Below, piece by piece: positions 1 through 7,095 of a stretch of DNA of 64,000 bases. Both the position numbers and the translations under genes were made by a program. Position 1 is the stretch's first letter. Each line of letters opens with the position of its first letter. Below the pieces are notes generated by a model, which searched no databases, was not told the DNA's origin, and was given only the letters and a program-made list of their open reading frames with translations. Source of the DNA: VRUE01 sp035557635 (GTDB lineage: Bacteria > Actinomycetota > Thermoleophilia > Solirubrobacterales > 70-9); NCBI GenBank assembly GCA_035557635.1, contig DATMDR010000046.1, positions 1-64,000 of the forward strand, written 5' to 3'.

Positions 1-2439
1 GACCGCAACGACAACGTCGTGATCATCTGCTCGATCGAGAACGTCGACCCGATGGGGGTCCACACCGGCGACTCGGTCACCGTCGCCCCTGCTCAGACCC
101 TCACCGACCCGCTCTACCAGGAGCTGCGCGACCAGGCGATCCGGGTGATCCGCGCGGTCGGGGTCGAGACCGGCGGCTCCAACGTCCAGTTCGGCGTCGA
201 CCCGCGAGACGGGGAGATCGTGGTGATCGAGATGAACCCGAGGGTTTCACGCTCCTCGGCGCTGGCCTCGAAGGCAACCGGCTTCCCGATCGCCAAGATG
301 GCCGCCAAGCTCGCCGTCGGCTACGCCCTGGAGGAGATACCCAACGACATCACCCGCGCGACTCCGGCCTCCTTCGAGCCGACGATCGACTACGTGGTGA
401 CGAAGATCCCGCGCTTCGCCTTCGAGAAGTTCCCGGGCGCCTCAGGCCGGCTCTCGACCCACATGCAGAGCGTCGGCGAGGCGATGGCGATCGGCCGGAC
501 CTTCCGCGAGTCCTTCGCCAAGGCGATGCGCTCGCGCGAGCTCGACACCGAGCCGAGCTTCCCCAGCGAGGACGAGGAACTGCTGAGCAGGCTGGAGATC
601 CCGTGCCCGGAGCGCTTCGACCTCGTGCTCGAGGCGCTGCGGCGAGGGCTCGGAATCGAGGCCGTGCATGAGCGCTGCCTAGTCGACCGCTGGTTCCTGC
701 GCGAGCTGGAGGCACTGGCGTTGGAGGGAGACGGCACCGACGGGCTCGAGCGCACCTACAAGGCGGTCGATACCTGCGCCGCCGAGTTCGAGGCGGCGAC
801 GCCCTACTACTACTCGGCCCACGAGCGTCCCCGGCCCGACGGCCCGGCCGCCTCGGAGGTGCGCCGCGGCGAGCGGCCCTCAGTCGTCATCCTCGGCGCC
901 GGCCCGAACCGGATCGGCCAGGGGATCGAGTTCGACTACTGCTGCGTCCACGCCGCGATGACGGTGCGCGCGATGGGCCGCGACGCGGTGATGATCAACT
1001 GCAACCCGGAGACGGTCTCGACCGACTACGACACCTCGGATCGCCTCTACTTCGAGCCGCTCACCGCAGAGGACGTGCTCGCGGTCTGCGAGCAAGAGCG
1101 GCCCGAGGGCGTGATCGTCCAGTTCGGCGGGCAAACGCCGCTGCGGCTGGCCCGCACGCTGGAGGAGGCGGGGGTGCCGCTGCTCGGCACGCCCGTCGAC
1201 GCGATCGACCTGGCCGAGGACAGGGGTCGCTTCGGCGCTCTCCTGCGTCGCCTCGGGATCGAGCACCCGCCGTACGGGACGGCGCTCTCGGCCGAGCGGG
1301 CGGTGGCGATCGGCGAGGAGGTCGGCTTCCCCCTGCTCGTCCGGCCCTCCTACGTGCTCGGCGGCCGCGCGATGGCGATCTGCTACTCGACCGAGGACCT
1401 CAACGCTTACCTCGAGGCCAACGTCAAAGCCGACCAGGAGCACCCGCTGCTGCTCGACCGCTTCCTCGAGAACGCGATCGAGGTCGACGTCGACGCCCTT
1501 GCCGACGGCGAGGACGCCTGGGTGGCGGGGGTGATGCAGCACGTCGAGGAGGCCGGCGTCCACTCCGGCGACTCGGCTTGCGTGATCCCGCCGATGAGCC
1601 TCGGCGAGGAGATGATCGAGGAGATCCGCGCGACGACGAAGCGGATCGCGCTCGAGCTCGGCGTCGTCGGCCTGATCAACATCCAGTACGGGGTCGCTGG
1701 CGGCAGGCTGCACGTGATCGAGGCCAACCCGCGTGCCTCGCGCACCGTCCCCTTCGTCTCCAAGGCGATCGGGACGCCGTTGGCAAAGTTGGCCGCGCGG
1801 CTGATGCTGGGAGAGCGGCTGGCGGACCAGGAGCTGCCGGAGTCACCGGGCAAGCACGTCAGCGTCAAGGAGGCGGTGCTGCCCTTCGCCCGTTTCGCCG
1901 GCGCCGACTCGGTGCTCGGGCCGGAGATGAAGAGCACCGGCGAGGTGATGGGGATCGCCGCCGACTTCCCGACCGCCTTCGGCAAGGCGCAAGCCGCCGC
2001 CGGAGTCTCGCTGCCCTCGAAGGGCTCGGTATTCGTCTCCGTCACCGACACCGACAAGCCGGCCGCGACGCAGATCGCCGCCCGCTTCCACGACCTCGGC
2101 TTCGAGCTGGTCGCGACCGGGGGCACCGCGCAGGCGATCTCGGCGATGGGCATCCCCGTCACCCGCATCAACAAGCTCGGCGAGGGCTCTCCGCACGTCG
2201 TCGACCTGATCCGGGAGCACCGCTGCGACCTGATCGTCAACACCCCCACCGGATCGGGCGCGCGCGCCGACGGCCTCGAGATCCGCACCGCCGCCGTTCG
2301 CCACGACATCCCCTGCGTGACGACAATGACGGGCGCCTCGGCAGCGGTGCGGGCGATCGCTGCGCAGAAGGAAAGCGAGGCCGAGGTGAGGTCACTGCAG
2401 GAGATCCATGGCCTCCAGAAGGCGCCGCTGACCCGGTGA
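1..2439 (+). CDS. carB: Carbamoyl-phosphate synthase large subunit (5' end outside window)
   Basis: This is the C-terminal three quarters of CarB, which makes carbamoyl phosphate from bicarbonate, ATP and ammonia for pyrimidine and arginine synthesis. The frame is open from base 1, so the true start lies upstream. The end of the first ATP-grasp half is visible (EMNPRVSRSSALASKATG). The second half follows, with its own NPRASRTVPFVSKAIG motif around residues 575-590. The last 130 residues or so form the MGS-like allosteric domain (LVATGGTAQAI, VNTPTG). A good intrinsic terminator follows the stop, so this is probably the last gene of a pyr operon. Confidence 0.97.
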   Translation, partial: DRNDNVVIICSIENVDPMGVHTGDSVTVAPAQTLTDPLYQELRDQAIRVIRAVGVETGGSNVQFGVDPRDGEIVVIEMNPRVSRSSALASKATGFPIAKMAAKLAVGYALEEIPNDITRATPASFEPTIDYVVTKIPRFAFEKFPGASGRLSTHMQSVGEAMAIGRTFRESFAKAMRSRELDTEPSFPSEDEELLSRLEIPCPERFDLVLEALRRGLGIEAVHERCLVDRWFLRELEALALEGDGTDGLERTYKAVDTCAAEFEAATPYYYSAHERPRPDGPAASEVRRGERPSVVILGAGPNRIGQGIEFDYCCVHAAMTVRAMGRDAVMINCNPETVSTDYDTSDRLYFEPLTAEDVLAVCEQERPEGVIVQFGGQTPLRLARTLEEAGVPLLGTPVDAIDLAEDRGRFGALLRRLGIEHPPYGTALSAERAVAIGEEVGFPLLVRPSYVLGGRAMAICYSTEDLNAYLEANVKADQEHPLLLDRFLENAIEVDVDALADGEDAWVAGVMQHVEEAGVHSGDSACVIPPMSLGEEMIEEIRATTKRIALELGVVGLINIQYGVAGGRLHVIEANPRASRTVPFVSKAIGTPLAKLAARLMLGERLADQELPESPGKHVSVKEAVLPFARFAGADSVLGPEMKSTGEVMGIAADFPTAFGKAQAAAGVSLPSKGSVFVSVTDTDKPAATQIAARFHDLGFELVATGGTAQAISAMGIPVTRINKLGEGSPHVVDLIREHRCDLIVNTPTGSGARADGLEIRTAAVRHDIPCVTTMTGASAAVRAIAAQKESEAEVRSLQEIHGLQKAPLTR

Positions 2440-2447
2440 CAACCTCA

Positions 2448-2476
2448 ACCTCGACCTGAGGTCGAGGTGAATTTTT
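2448..2476 (+). terminator. Intrinsic terminator after carB
   Basis: A perfect 9-bp stem (ACCTCGACC / GGTCGAGGT, positions 2448-2456 and 2460-2468) with a TGA loop is followed within three bases by TTTTT. It starts 9 bases after the carB stop and precedes the mihF promoter, so it separates the pyrimidine genes from the mihF-gmk genes. Confidence 0.85.
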
Positions 2477-2497
2477 CCGCAAATGCGTCAGATGACC

Positions 2498-2525
2498 TTG
2501 CAGGCCCTCGACCCGCGGCTATACT
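2498..2525 (+). promoter_or_regulatory. mihF promoter (-35 TTGCAG, -10 TATACT)
   Basis: A -35-like TTGCAG at 2498-2503 and a -10-like TATACT at 2520-2525 are 16 bp apart. The ATG of mihF follows ten bases after the -10, which predicts a leaderless or nearly leaderless mRNA. The assignment rests on sequence only. Confidence 0.75.
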
Positions 2526-2535
2526 CGCCGCCCAC

Positions 2536-2868
2536 ATGACTGCCCCGGTCAAGACCTCCACCTCGGCCCCTGAGAGGTCACTCGACCAGCGGATGGATGC
2601 GCTCAAACGCGCCAACGACATCCGCACCGCCCGCGCCAGGCTGAAGAAGGACCTGAAAGCGAGCAAGGCGAACATTCACGCGCTGCTCCTCGACCCGCCG
2701 GACTACGTGCTGACGGCAAAGGTCTTCGACATGCTGCTCGCGGTCCCCAAGTACGGCCGGGTGAAGGCCAACCGCGTCCTCAACCAGTGCCGCATCTCGC
2801 CCTCGAAGACCATCGGCGGTCTTTCGGAACGGCAGCGTGCGGAGCTGATTTCCCAGCTGCGTCGGTAA
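2536..2868 (+). CDS. mihF: Integration host factor, actinobacterial type (mIHF)
   Basis: This 110-residue basic protein matches the actinobacterial mIHF/sIHF family, nucleoid-associated DNA-bending proteins unrelated to the proteobacterial IHF heterodimer. The helix-two-turn-helix core is visible as KYGRVKANRVLNQCRISPSKTIGGL near the C-terminus. The position before gmk is the standard actinobacterial arrangement. The frame is open back to a GTG at 2467, but that start lies inside the terminator. The ATG at 2536, ten bases after a strong -10, is preferred. Confidence 0.95.
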   Translation: MTAPVKTSTSAPERSLDQRMDALKRANDIRTARARLKKDLKASKANIHALLLDPPDYVLTAKVFDMLLAVPKYGRVKANRVLNQCRISPSKTIGGLSERQRAELISQLRR

Positions 2869-2902
2869 ATCGACCGCTCCGGCGGTCAATATGCCGCCGT
2901 CC

Positions 2903-3481
2903 ATGTCGAAGGTATTCGTCATCACAGGCCCATCGGGAGTGGGCAAGGGGACGCTGATCGCCGAGTTGCTCAAGCGAGTCCCCGGCTTGGAGCTGTCGAT
3001 CTCGGCAACCACTCGTGAGCCCCGCGAGGGCGAGGTGGATGGCCGCGACTACCACTTCCTCTCGCCGGACGAGTTCGCGACGAGAGTCGAGGCTGAAGAC
3101 TTCCTCGAGTTCGCCACCTACAGCGGCAATCGCTACGGCACGCTCCGCTCCGAGGTCGAGCGGCGGCTTGCCGAGGGCCACTCGGTCGTGCTCGAGATCG
3201 AGGTGCAGGGCGCCCGCCAGGTGCGGGCGGCGATGCGGGAGTCGGTTCAGGTCTTCATCGCGCCGCCGCAACCGGAGATCCTGCGCGAGCGGCTGGAGGG
3301 GCGCGGCGCCGACAGCAGCGAGGCGATCGATGCCCGCCTCGAGGTGGCCGAGCAGGAGTTGGCGGCCCAAGACGAGTTCGCCCACCTGGTCGTCAACGAC
3401 GATCTCAGGCGCGCCGCGGACGATCTGGAGGGAATCGTGCGCGCCGAGCTCGGTCTATCACTAGACTCCCGGGCCGAATGA
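2903..3481 (+). CDS. gmk: Guanylate kinase
   Basis: Guanylate kinase phosphorylates GMP to GDP. The P-loop GPSGVGKGT lies at residues 9-17. The GMP-binding segment (SISATTREPREGEVDGRDYHF) and the ERLEGRG lid region follow. At about 192 residues the length is normal. An in-frame ATG at 2891 overlaps an AT-rich -10-like CAATAT (2887-2892), so the ATG at 2903 is the better start. The stop overlaps the rpoZ start as ATGA. Confidence 0.95.
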   Translation: MSKVFVITGPSGVGKGTLIAELLKRVPGLELSISATTREPREGEVDGRDYHFLSPDEFATRVEAEDFLEFATYSGNRYGTLRSEVERRLAEGHSVVLEIEVQGARQVRAAMRESVQVFIAPPQPEILRERLEGRGADSSEAIDARLEVAEQELAAQDEFAHLVVNDDLRRAADDLEGIVRAELGLSLDSRAE

Positions 3482-3711
3482 TCCACCCACGCGTCGACAA
3501 GCTCCTCGAGCACGCCGATTCCCACTACGCCGCAGTGATCGTCGCGGCCAAGCGGGCGCGGCAGATCAACAGCTACTACCACAACCTCGGCGAGGGTGGC
3601 TTCGGCGAGTACCCGCCCCCGATGGTCGACATCGGCAACGATCGGAACTACCTCTCGATCGCGCTCGAAGAGGTCGCCGCGGGCAAGCTCAAATACGAGT
3701 ACCGCTCCTAG
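3478..3711 (+). CDS. rpoZ: RNA polymerase omega subunit
   Basis: This 77-residue omega subunit helps assemble and stabilise core RNA polymerase. The actinobacterial form is recognisable from the start (HPRVDKLLEHADSHYAAVIVAAKRARQIN) and the C-terminal KLKYEYRS. It overlaps gmk by 4 nt. A TAGACT box at 3462-3467, ten bases before the ATG, could give an additional leaderless transcript from inside gmk. Confidence 0.95.
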   Translation: MIHPRVDKLLEHADSHYAAVIVAAKRARQINSYYHNLGEGGFGEYPPPMVDIGNDRNYLSIALEEVAAGKLKYEYRS

Positions 3712-3726
3712 CCCGGAGGAAAAGCC

Positions 3727-5001
3727 ATGGCCCGAATCCTGCTCGGCGTAAGCGGCGGGATCGCTGCCTATAAGTCGTTGGAGCTGGCCCGTCTCGCCAC
3801 CGTGGCAGGCCACGGCGTGCGGGTGCTGATGACCGAGGGAGCGACTCGCTTCGTCGGCGCCGCCTCCTTCGAGGGAATCGTTGGCGCCCCCGTCCTCGTC
3901 TCCGAGTTCGAGCGGGATCCCCTGCGTGGCGCCTTCCCCGGCGATCCTCGCCCTGAGCACGACCCCATCGGACACCTCGAGCTGGCCGCCAACTGCGACG
4001 CCTACCTGGTCGCTCCCGCCACCGCCAACACCTTGTCCAAGCTCGCCGCTGGGGTCGCGGACTCGATGCTGACCACCTCCTTCCTGGCCTGTGCCGCCCC
4101 GCGGCTGGTCGCGCCGGCGATGAACGACCGCATGTACGCCGACGCGGCGACGCAGGCGAACCTGGCGGCCCTGCGCGACCGCGGGGTGGAGGTGATCGAG
4201 CCGGAGGAGGGTGCCCTGGCCTCGCGCGGTGAGCACGGCCGCGGCCGTCTTCCCGACCCGGCGCGGCTGTTGGCCCGCATCGAAGCGAAGCTGCCCGCGG
4301 GCCAGCGCCCCTGGGACGGCCTGCGCGTCCTGGTCACCGCCGGTGGCACCCGCGAGCCAATCGACCCGGTCCGCTTCATCGGCAACCGCTCCAGCGGTCG
4401 CATGGGCATCGCGCTGGCGGCCGCCGCGGCCCGCCGCGGAGCCGATGTCACCCTGATCGCCGCCAACGTCTCGCTGCCGGAGCCGGCCGGCGTGCGCCGC
4501 ATCGACGTCCAGACGACCGCCCAGCTCGCCGAGGCCGCCCGCGCCGAGTTCGCCGACGCCCAGGTCCTCCTGATGGCGGCGGCCCCGGCCGACTTCCGCG
4601 CCGCCGACCCCGCCACGGGCAAGCTCAAGCGCGAGGGCGCCCTGGACCTTCACCTGGAGCCCACCGAGGACATCCTCGCCGGCCTTGGGGCGGGCAGGGG
4701 AGAGGGGCAGACGATCGTCGCCTTCGCCGCCGAACACGGCAACGACGTCGATCGCGCCCGCGAGAAGCTGACCCGCAAGAACGCCGACCTGATCGTCCTA
4801 AACGACGTCTCCAATCCCGAGATCGGCTTTGAGAGCACCGAGAACGCGATCACTCTCATCGACTCGGTCGGCGAGGAGCTGGTGCCGCAGGCTCCAAAGG
4901 ATGCGATTGCGGAGGCGATCTTGAATCGAGTGAGCTCTCTGCGACGGGAGGGAGTGCAGTCCCCTCGCACGGGCGGATACTCAAAGCGTCGGGCTAATTA
5001 G
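3727..5001 (+). CDS. coaBC: Bifunctional CoaBC (PPC synthetase / PPC decarboxylase)
   Basis: This fusion enzyme joins cysteine to phosphopantothenate and decarboxylates the product in coenzyme A synthesis. The N-terminal flavoprotein half has GVSGGIAAYKSLELAR, the catalytic-histidine region IGHLELA, LVAPATANTLSK and the substrate clamp APAMNDRMY. The C-terminal half starts at VLVTAGGTREPIDPVRFIGN. An SD sequence (GGAGG, 3715-3719) precedes the ATG. The last 17 or so residues, ending YSKRRAN, are encoded by the palindromic element at 4943-5043, which also supplies the stop codon, so the tail is probably not ancestral. Confidence 0.95.
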   Translation: MARILLGVSGGIAAYKSLELARLATVAGHGVRVLMTEGATRFVGAASFEGIVGAPVLVSEFERDPLRGAFPGDPRPEHDPIGHLELAANCDAYLVAPATANTLSKLAAGVADSMLTTSFLACAAPRLVAPAMNDRMYADAATQANLAALRDRGVEVIEPEEGALASRGEHGRGRLPDPARLLARIEAKLPAGQRPWDGLRVLVTAGGTREPIDPVRFIGNRSSGRMGIALAAAAARRGADVTLIAANVSLPEPAGVRRIDVQTTAQLAEAARAEFADAQVLLMAAAPADFRAADPATGKLKREGALDLHLEPTEDILAGLGAGRGEGQTIVAFAAEHGNDVDRAREKLTRKNADLIVLNDVSNPEIGFESTENAITLIDSVGEELVPQAPKDAIAEAILNRVSSLRREGVQSPRTGGYSKRRAN

Positions 5002-5043
5002 CCCGACGCTTGTCCGAGGGAGGGGACTGCACTCCCTCCCGTC
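4943..5043. repeat. Nested palindromic element, family P1, copy 1
   Basis: The outer arms (4943-4966 and 5020-5043) are perfect 24-bp inverted repeats beginning GACGGGAGGGAGTGCAGTCC. They enclose a perfect 28-bp palindrome (4984-5011) centred on GGGCTAATTAGCCC. The linkers differ: CGGGCGGATACTCA on the left, TGTCCG on the right. The core recurs inverted at 37101-37193 with different outer arms. No T-run follows, so it is not a classic terminator. A partial duplicate of its right side (CTTGTCCG then a GGAGGGG/CCCCTCC hairpin) lies at 5047-5077. Confidence 0.85.
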
Positions 5044-5092
5044 CGGCTTGTCCGGGGGAGGGGATTGCCGCCCCTCCACTAACGCCGCGGGC

Positions 5093-5098
5093 TATACT
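5093..5098 (+). promoter_or_regulatory. -10 element of the rimP-nusA-infB operon
   Basis: TATACT matches the mihF -10 exactly. The nearest -35-like TTGCCG (5065-5070) is 22 bp away, which is too far, so the -35 is uncertain. Transcription would start near 5105 and give a leader of about 78 nt that contains the hairpin at 5133-5151. Confidence 0.6.
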
Positions 5099-5132
5099 TG
5101 CTCCAAGCTTTTTCGATACCGATGTGTACGAG

Positions 5133-5157
5133 AAGTGGGCCTTGCCCACTTTTTTTT
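5133..5157 (+). terminator. Terminator-like attenuator in the rimP leader
   Basis: A perfect 8-bp stem (AAGTGGGC / GCCCACTT, 5133-5140 and 5144-5151) with a three-base loop runs directly into a run of eight T (5150-5157). It lies between the -10 at 5093 and the rimP ATG at 5183. An intrinsic terminator in this place suggests attenuation. NusA-dependent leader termination of the nusA operon is known in Bacillus subtilis, and structured rimP leaders occur in many bacteria. Function here is inferred. Confidence 0.75.
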
Positions 5158-5182
5158 CGGCCCAAACCCGCACGAGACCCGC

Positions 5183-5440
5183 ATGGCAGACCTCAAAGAC
5201 AGCATCCAGCAACAGCTCGCCGAGCTCGATTCGGAACTCGACCTGGTCGCCCTCGAGCAGCCGGGCAACGAGACGCTGCGCCTCTTCATCGACCATCCCG
5301 GCGGTGTCGACCTGGCGCTCTGCGAGCGGGTGACGAGGCATCTCAATGACCTGCGGGTGGAGTACGCGCTGGAGGTTTCCTCGCCGGGGCCGAAGTATCG
5401 CCGTTCCGAGCCCCCCGCCACCGAAAAGGAGCAGCCGTGA
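5183..5440 (+). CDS. rimP: RimP-like ribosome maturation factor, N-terminal domain only
   Basis: This 85-residue protein sits where RimP (30S maturation) always lies, directly upstream of nusA with a GTGA overlap. Residues 1-70 match the RimP N-terminal alpha/beta domain, ending in the hallmark LEVSSPG. Family members continue for about 70 more residues into an SH3-like C-terminal domain. Here the frame ends after KYRRSEPPATEKEQP. No leftover SH3-like coding is seen in other frames because nusA begins at once. The ATG at 5183 is preferred over upstream in-frame codons because they lie ahead of the terminator hairpin. Confidence 0.8.
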   Translation: MADLKDSIQQQLAELDSELDLVALEQPGNETLRLFIDHPGGVDLALCERVTRHLNDLRVEYALEVSSPGPKYRRSEPPATEKEQP

Positions 5441-7095
5441 GCAAGGAGATCGTCGAGGCGGTCAAAGCCCTCGAGCAAGAGAAGGGCATCTCCGCCGACA
5501 AGCTGATGGACGCGCTCGCAGACGCCCTGCTCTCGGCCTACAAGAAGACGCCGGGCGCCGCCAAGTACGCCCGCGTCGACCTCGACCACGAAACCGGTGA
5601 TTTCCGGGTCTTCGAACTGATCCTGCCCCCGGAGCTGGAGGAGAAGCTGCTCGCCGAGGCGGCGGAGGCGCAGGAGGAGGAAGAGCGCGAGATCGACCCC
5701 GAGACCGGCGAGCTGCGCGAGCCCGAGGAGCCCGAGCTCGATCCGGAGATGATCGCCCCCTACGAGGACCAGATCACGACCAAAGACGTCACCCCGGAAG
5801 ACTTCGGCCGGATCGCGGCCCAGACGGCCAAGCAGGTGATCCTGCAGCGGATCCGCGAGGCCGAACGGATGATGATGTTCGAGGAGTACAAAGACCGCGT
5901 CGGCGAGCTGGTCACCGGGATCATCCAGCAGTCCGACAAGCGCTACACGCTGGTCCAGTTGCGTGAGCGGGTCGAGGCGCTGCTGCCCAAGTCCGAGCAG
6001 GTCTACAACGAGCGCTACGACCACGGGATGCGGGTCAAGACCGTGATCACCGATGTCTCCGACTCGACCAAAGGGCCGGCGATCGTCGTCTCGCGACGCA
6101 GTCCGGAGCTGATCAAGAGCCTGTTCGAGATGGAGGTCCCCGAGATCGCCGACAGGCTGGTCGAGATCGTCGGCGTCGCCCGCGAGCCCGGCTACCGCTC
6201 GAAGATCGCCGTCGTCTCCCACGCCGACGGGGTCGATCCGGTCGGCGCCTGCGTCGGCCCCCGCGGCTCGCGGGTGCGGATGGTCGTCTCCGAGCTGCGT
6301 GGCGAGAAGATCGACATCATTCCTCACAACGACGAGCCCGCTCGCTTCGTCGCAAAGGCGCTCTCGCCGGCACGGGTGCGCGAGGTGATCGTCGACGACG
6401 AGGAGCGTCAGGCGACGGTGGTGGTCCCCGACGACCAGCTCTCGCTGGCGATCGGCCGCGACGGCCAGAACGCCCGCCTGGCGGCGCGCCTGACTGGCTG
6501 GCGGGTAGACATCAAGTCGGAGTCCGAATTCTCCCAGGAAGAAGCCGATATCGAGTACGAGGGCGAGGAACAGTTCGACGGGCGCTGCATGGCGGTGCTC
6601 TCGAACGGCCGTCGTTGCCCGAACGCGGCGATCGACGGCTCCACTTACTGCGGGCTGCCCACACACCAGGCGCTGACTCGCTTCGAGACCAGCCAGATGG
6701 CAGTGCTGGCACCGCTCTCTGAGGCCGAGGTGGCGATCCTGGCTGACCCCGGGGCAGACGAGGGGCAGGTGTCCGAGATGGTCGAGCGGGCGGAGTCCGA
6801 GTTCGTCGAGGAGGAGCCGGCGGTCGAGGAGGCCGTGGTTGAAGAGGCTGTTGACGAGAGTGATCCGGCCGCGGGTCCTGTCGCCGCAGGGGACCAGAGC
6901 GCTCCGGCTGCGGGTCCTGTCGCCGACGGTGACCCTCCGGCTCACCCGCCGGAGGGATCACCATCGACACCACCCGCAGAGGAGGTGCCGCAAGAGCCGG
7001 TTCAGGACGATGCGGCCGATGACTCCGACGAGATTGCGGGCGCCGAGCAAGAGGATGAGTCTGAGGCTGTTGCCGAGGAGGCAGAGCAGGCGTAG
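5437..7095 (+). CDS. nusA: Transcription termination/antitermination factor NusA with C-terminal extension
   Basis: NusA modulates pausing, termination and antitermination. The N-terminal domain, an S1 region (residues 150-215) and two KH domains (VGACVGPRGSRVRMV, LAIGRDGQNARLAARLTGW) are clear up to about residue 370. A zinc-finger-like module follows, with Cys384, Cys394, Cys405 and His410. An acidic, low-complexity tail then contains a copy of the coding repeat at 6865-6979. The GTG start overlaps the rimP stop. No ylxR gene separates nusA from infB, unlike most Gram-positive bacteria. Confidence 0.95.
   Translation: MSKEIVEAVKALEQEKGISADKLMDALADALLSAYKKTPGAAKYARVDLDHETGDFRVFELILPPELEEKLLAEAAEAQEEEEREIDPETGELREPEEPELDPEMIAPYEDQITTKDVTPEDFGRIAAQTAKQVILQRIREAERMMMFEEYKDRVGELVTGIIQQSDKRYTLVQLRERVEALLPKSEQVYNERYDHGMRVKTVITDVSDSTKGPAIVVSRRSPELIKSLFEMEVPEIADRLVEIVGVAREPGYRSKIAVVSHADGVDPVGACVGPRGSRVRMVVSELRGEKIDIIPHNDEPARFVAKALSPARVREVIVDDEERQATVVVPDDQLSLAIGRDGQNARLAARLTGWRVDIKSESEFSQEEADIEYEGEEQFDGRCMAVLSNGRRCPNAAIDGSTYCGLPTHQALTRFETSQMAVLAPLSEAEVAILADPGADEGQVSEMVERAESEFVEEEPAVEEAVVEEAVDESDPAAGPVAAGDQSAPAAGPVADGDPPAHPPEGSPSTPPAEEVPQEPVQDDAADDSDEIAGAEQEDESEAVAEEAEQA
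6865..6979. repeat. In-frame GC-rich repeat element in nusA (family C, copy 1)
   Basis: Two 31-bp units (6865-6895 and 6904-6934) share CGGGTCCTGTCGCCG. A CCCTCCGG/CCGGAGGG hairpin follows, and the element ends CCACCCGC. It encodes AAGPVAAGD-type peptides in the NusA tail. Closely related DNA occurs in the same reading frame in infB (7264-7363) and in the gene at 59283, and at the end of the kinase gene near 19931-20066. Confidence 0.75.

Noticed and set aside
1407..2309. Long open frame on the minus strand inside carB
   Set aside because: It lies wholly within carB, has no recognisable domain and is Ser/Ala/Arg-rich, as expected for antisense frames in GC-rich genes. The same holds for the minus frames at 3247-4737, 7494-8870, 9701-10948, 12794-14284 and 22597-24765.
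4984..5011. The 28-bp palindrome as an intrinsic terminator of coaBC
   Set aside because: No T-run follows it on either strand, and the second copy has the same lack. It is better treated as part of a repeat element.
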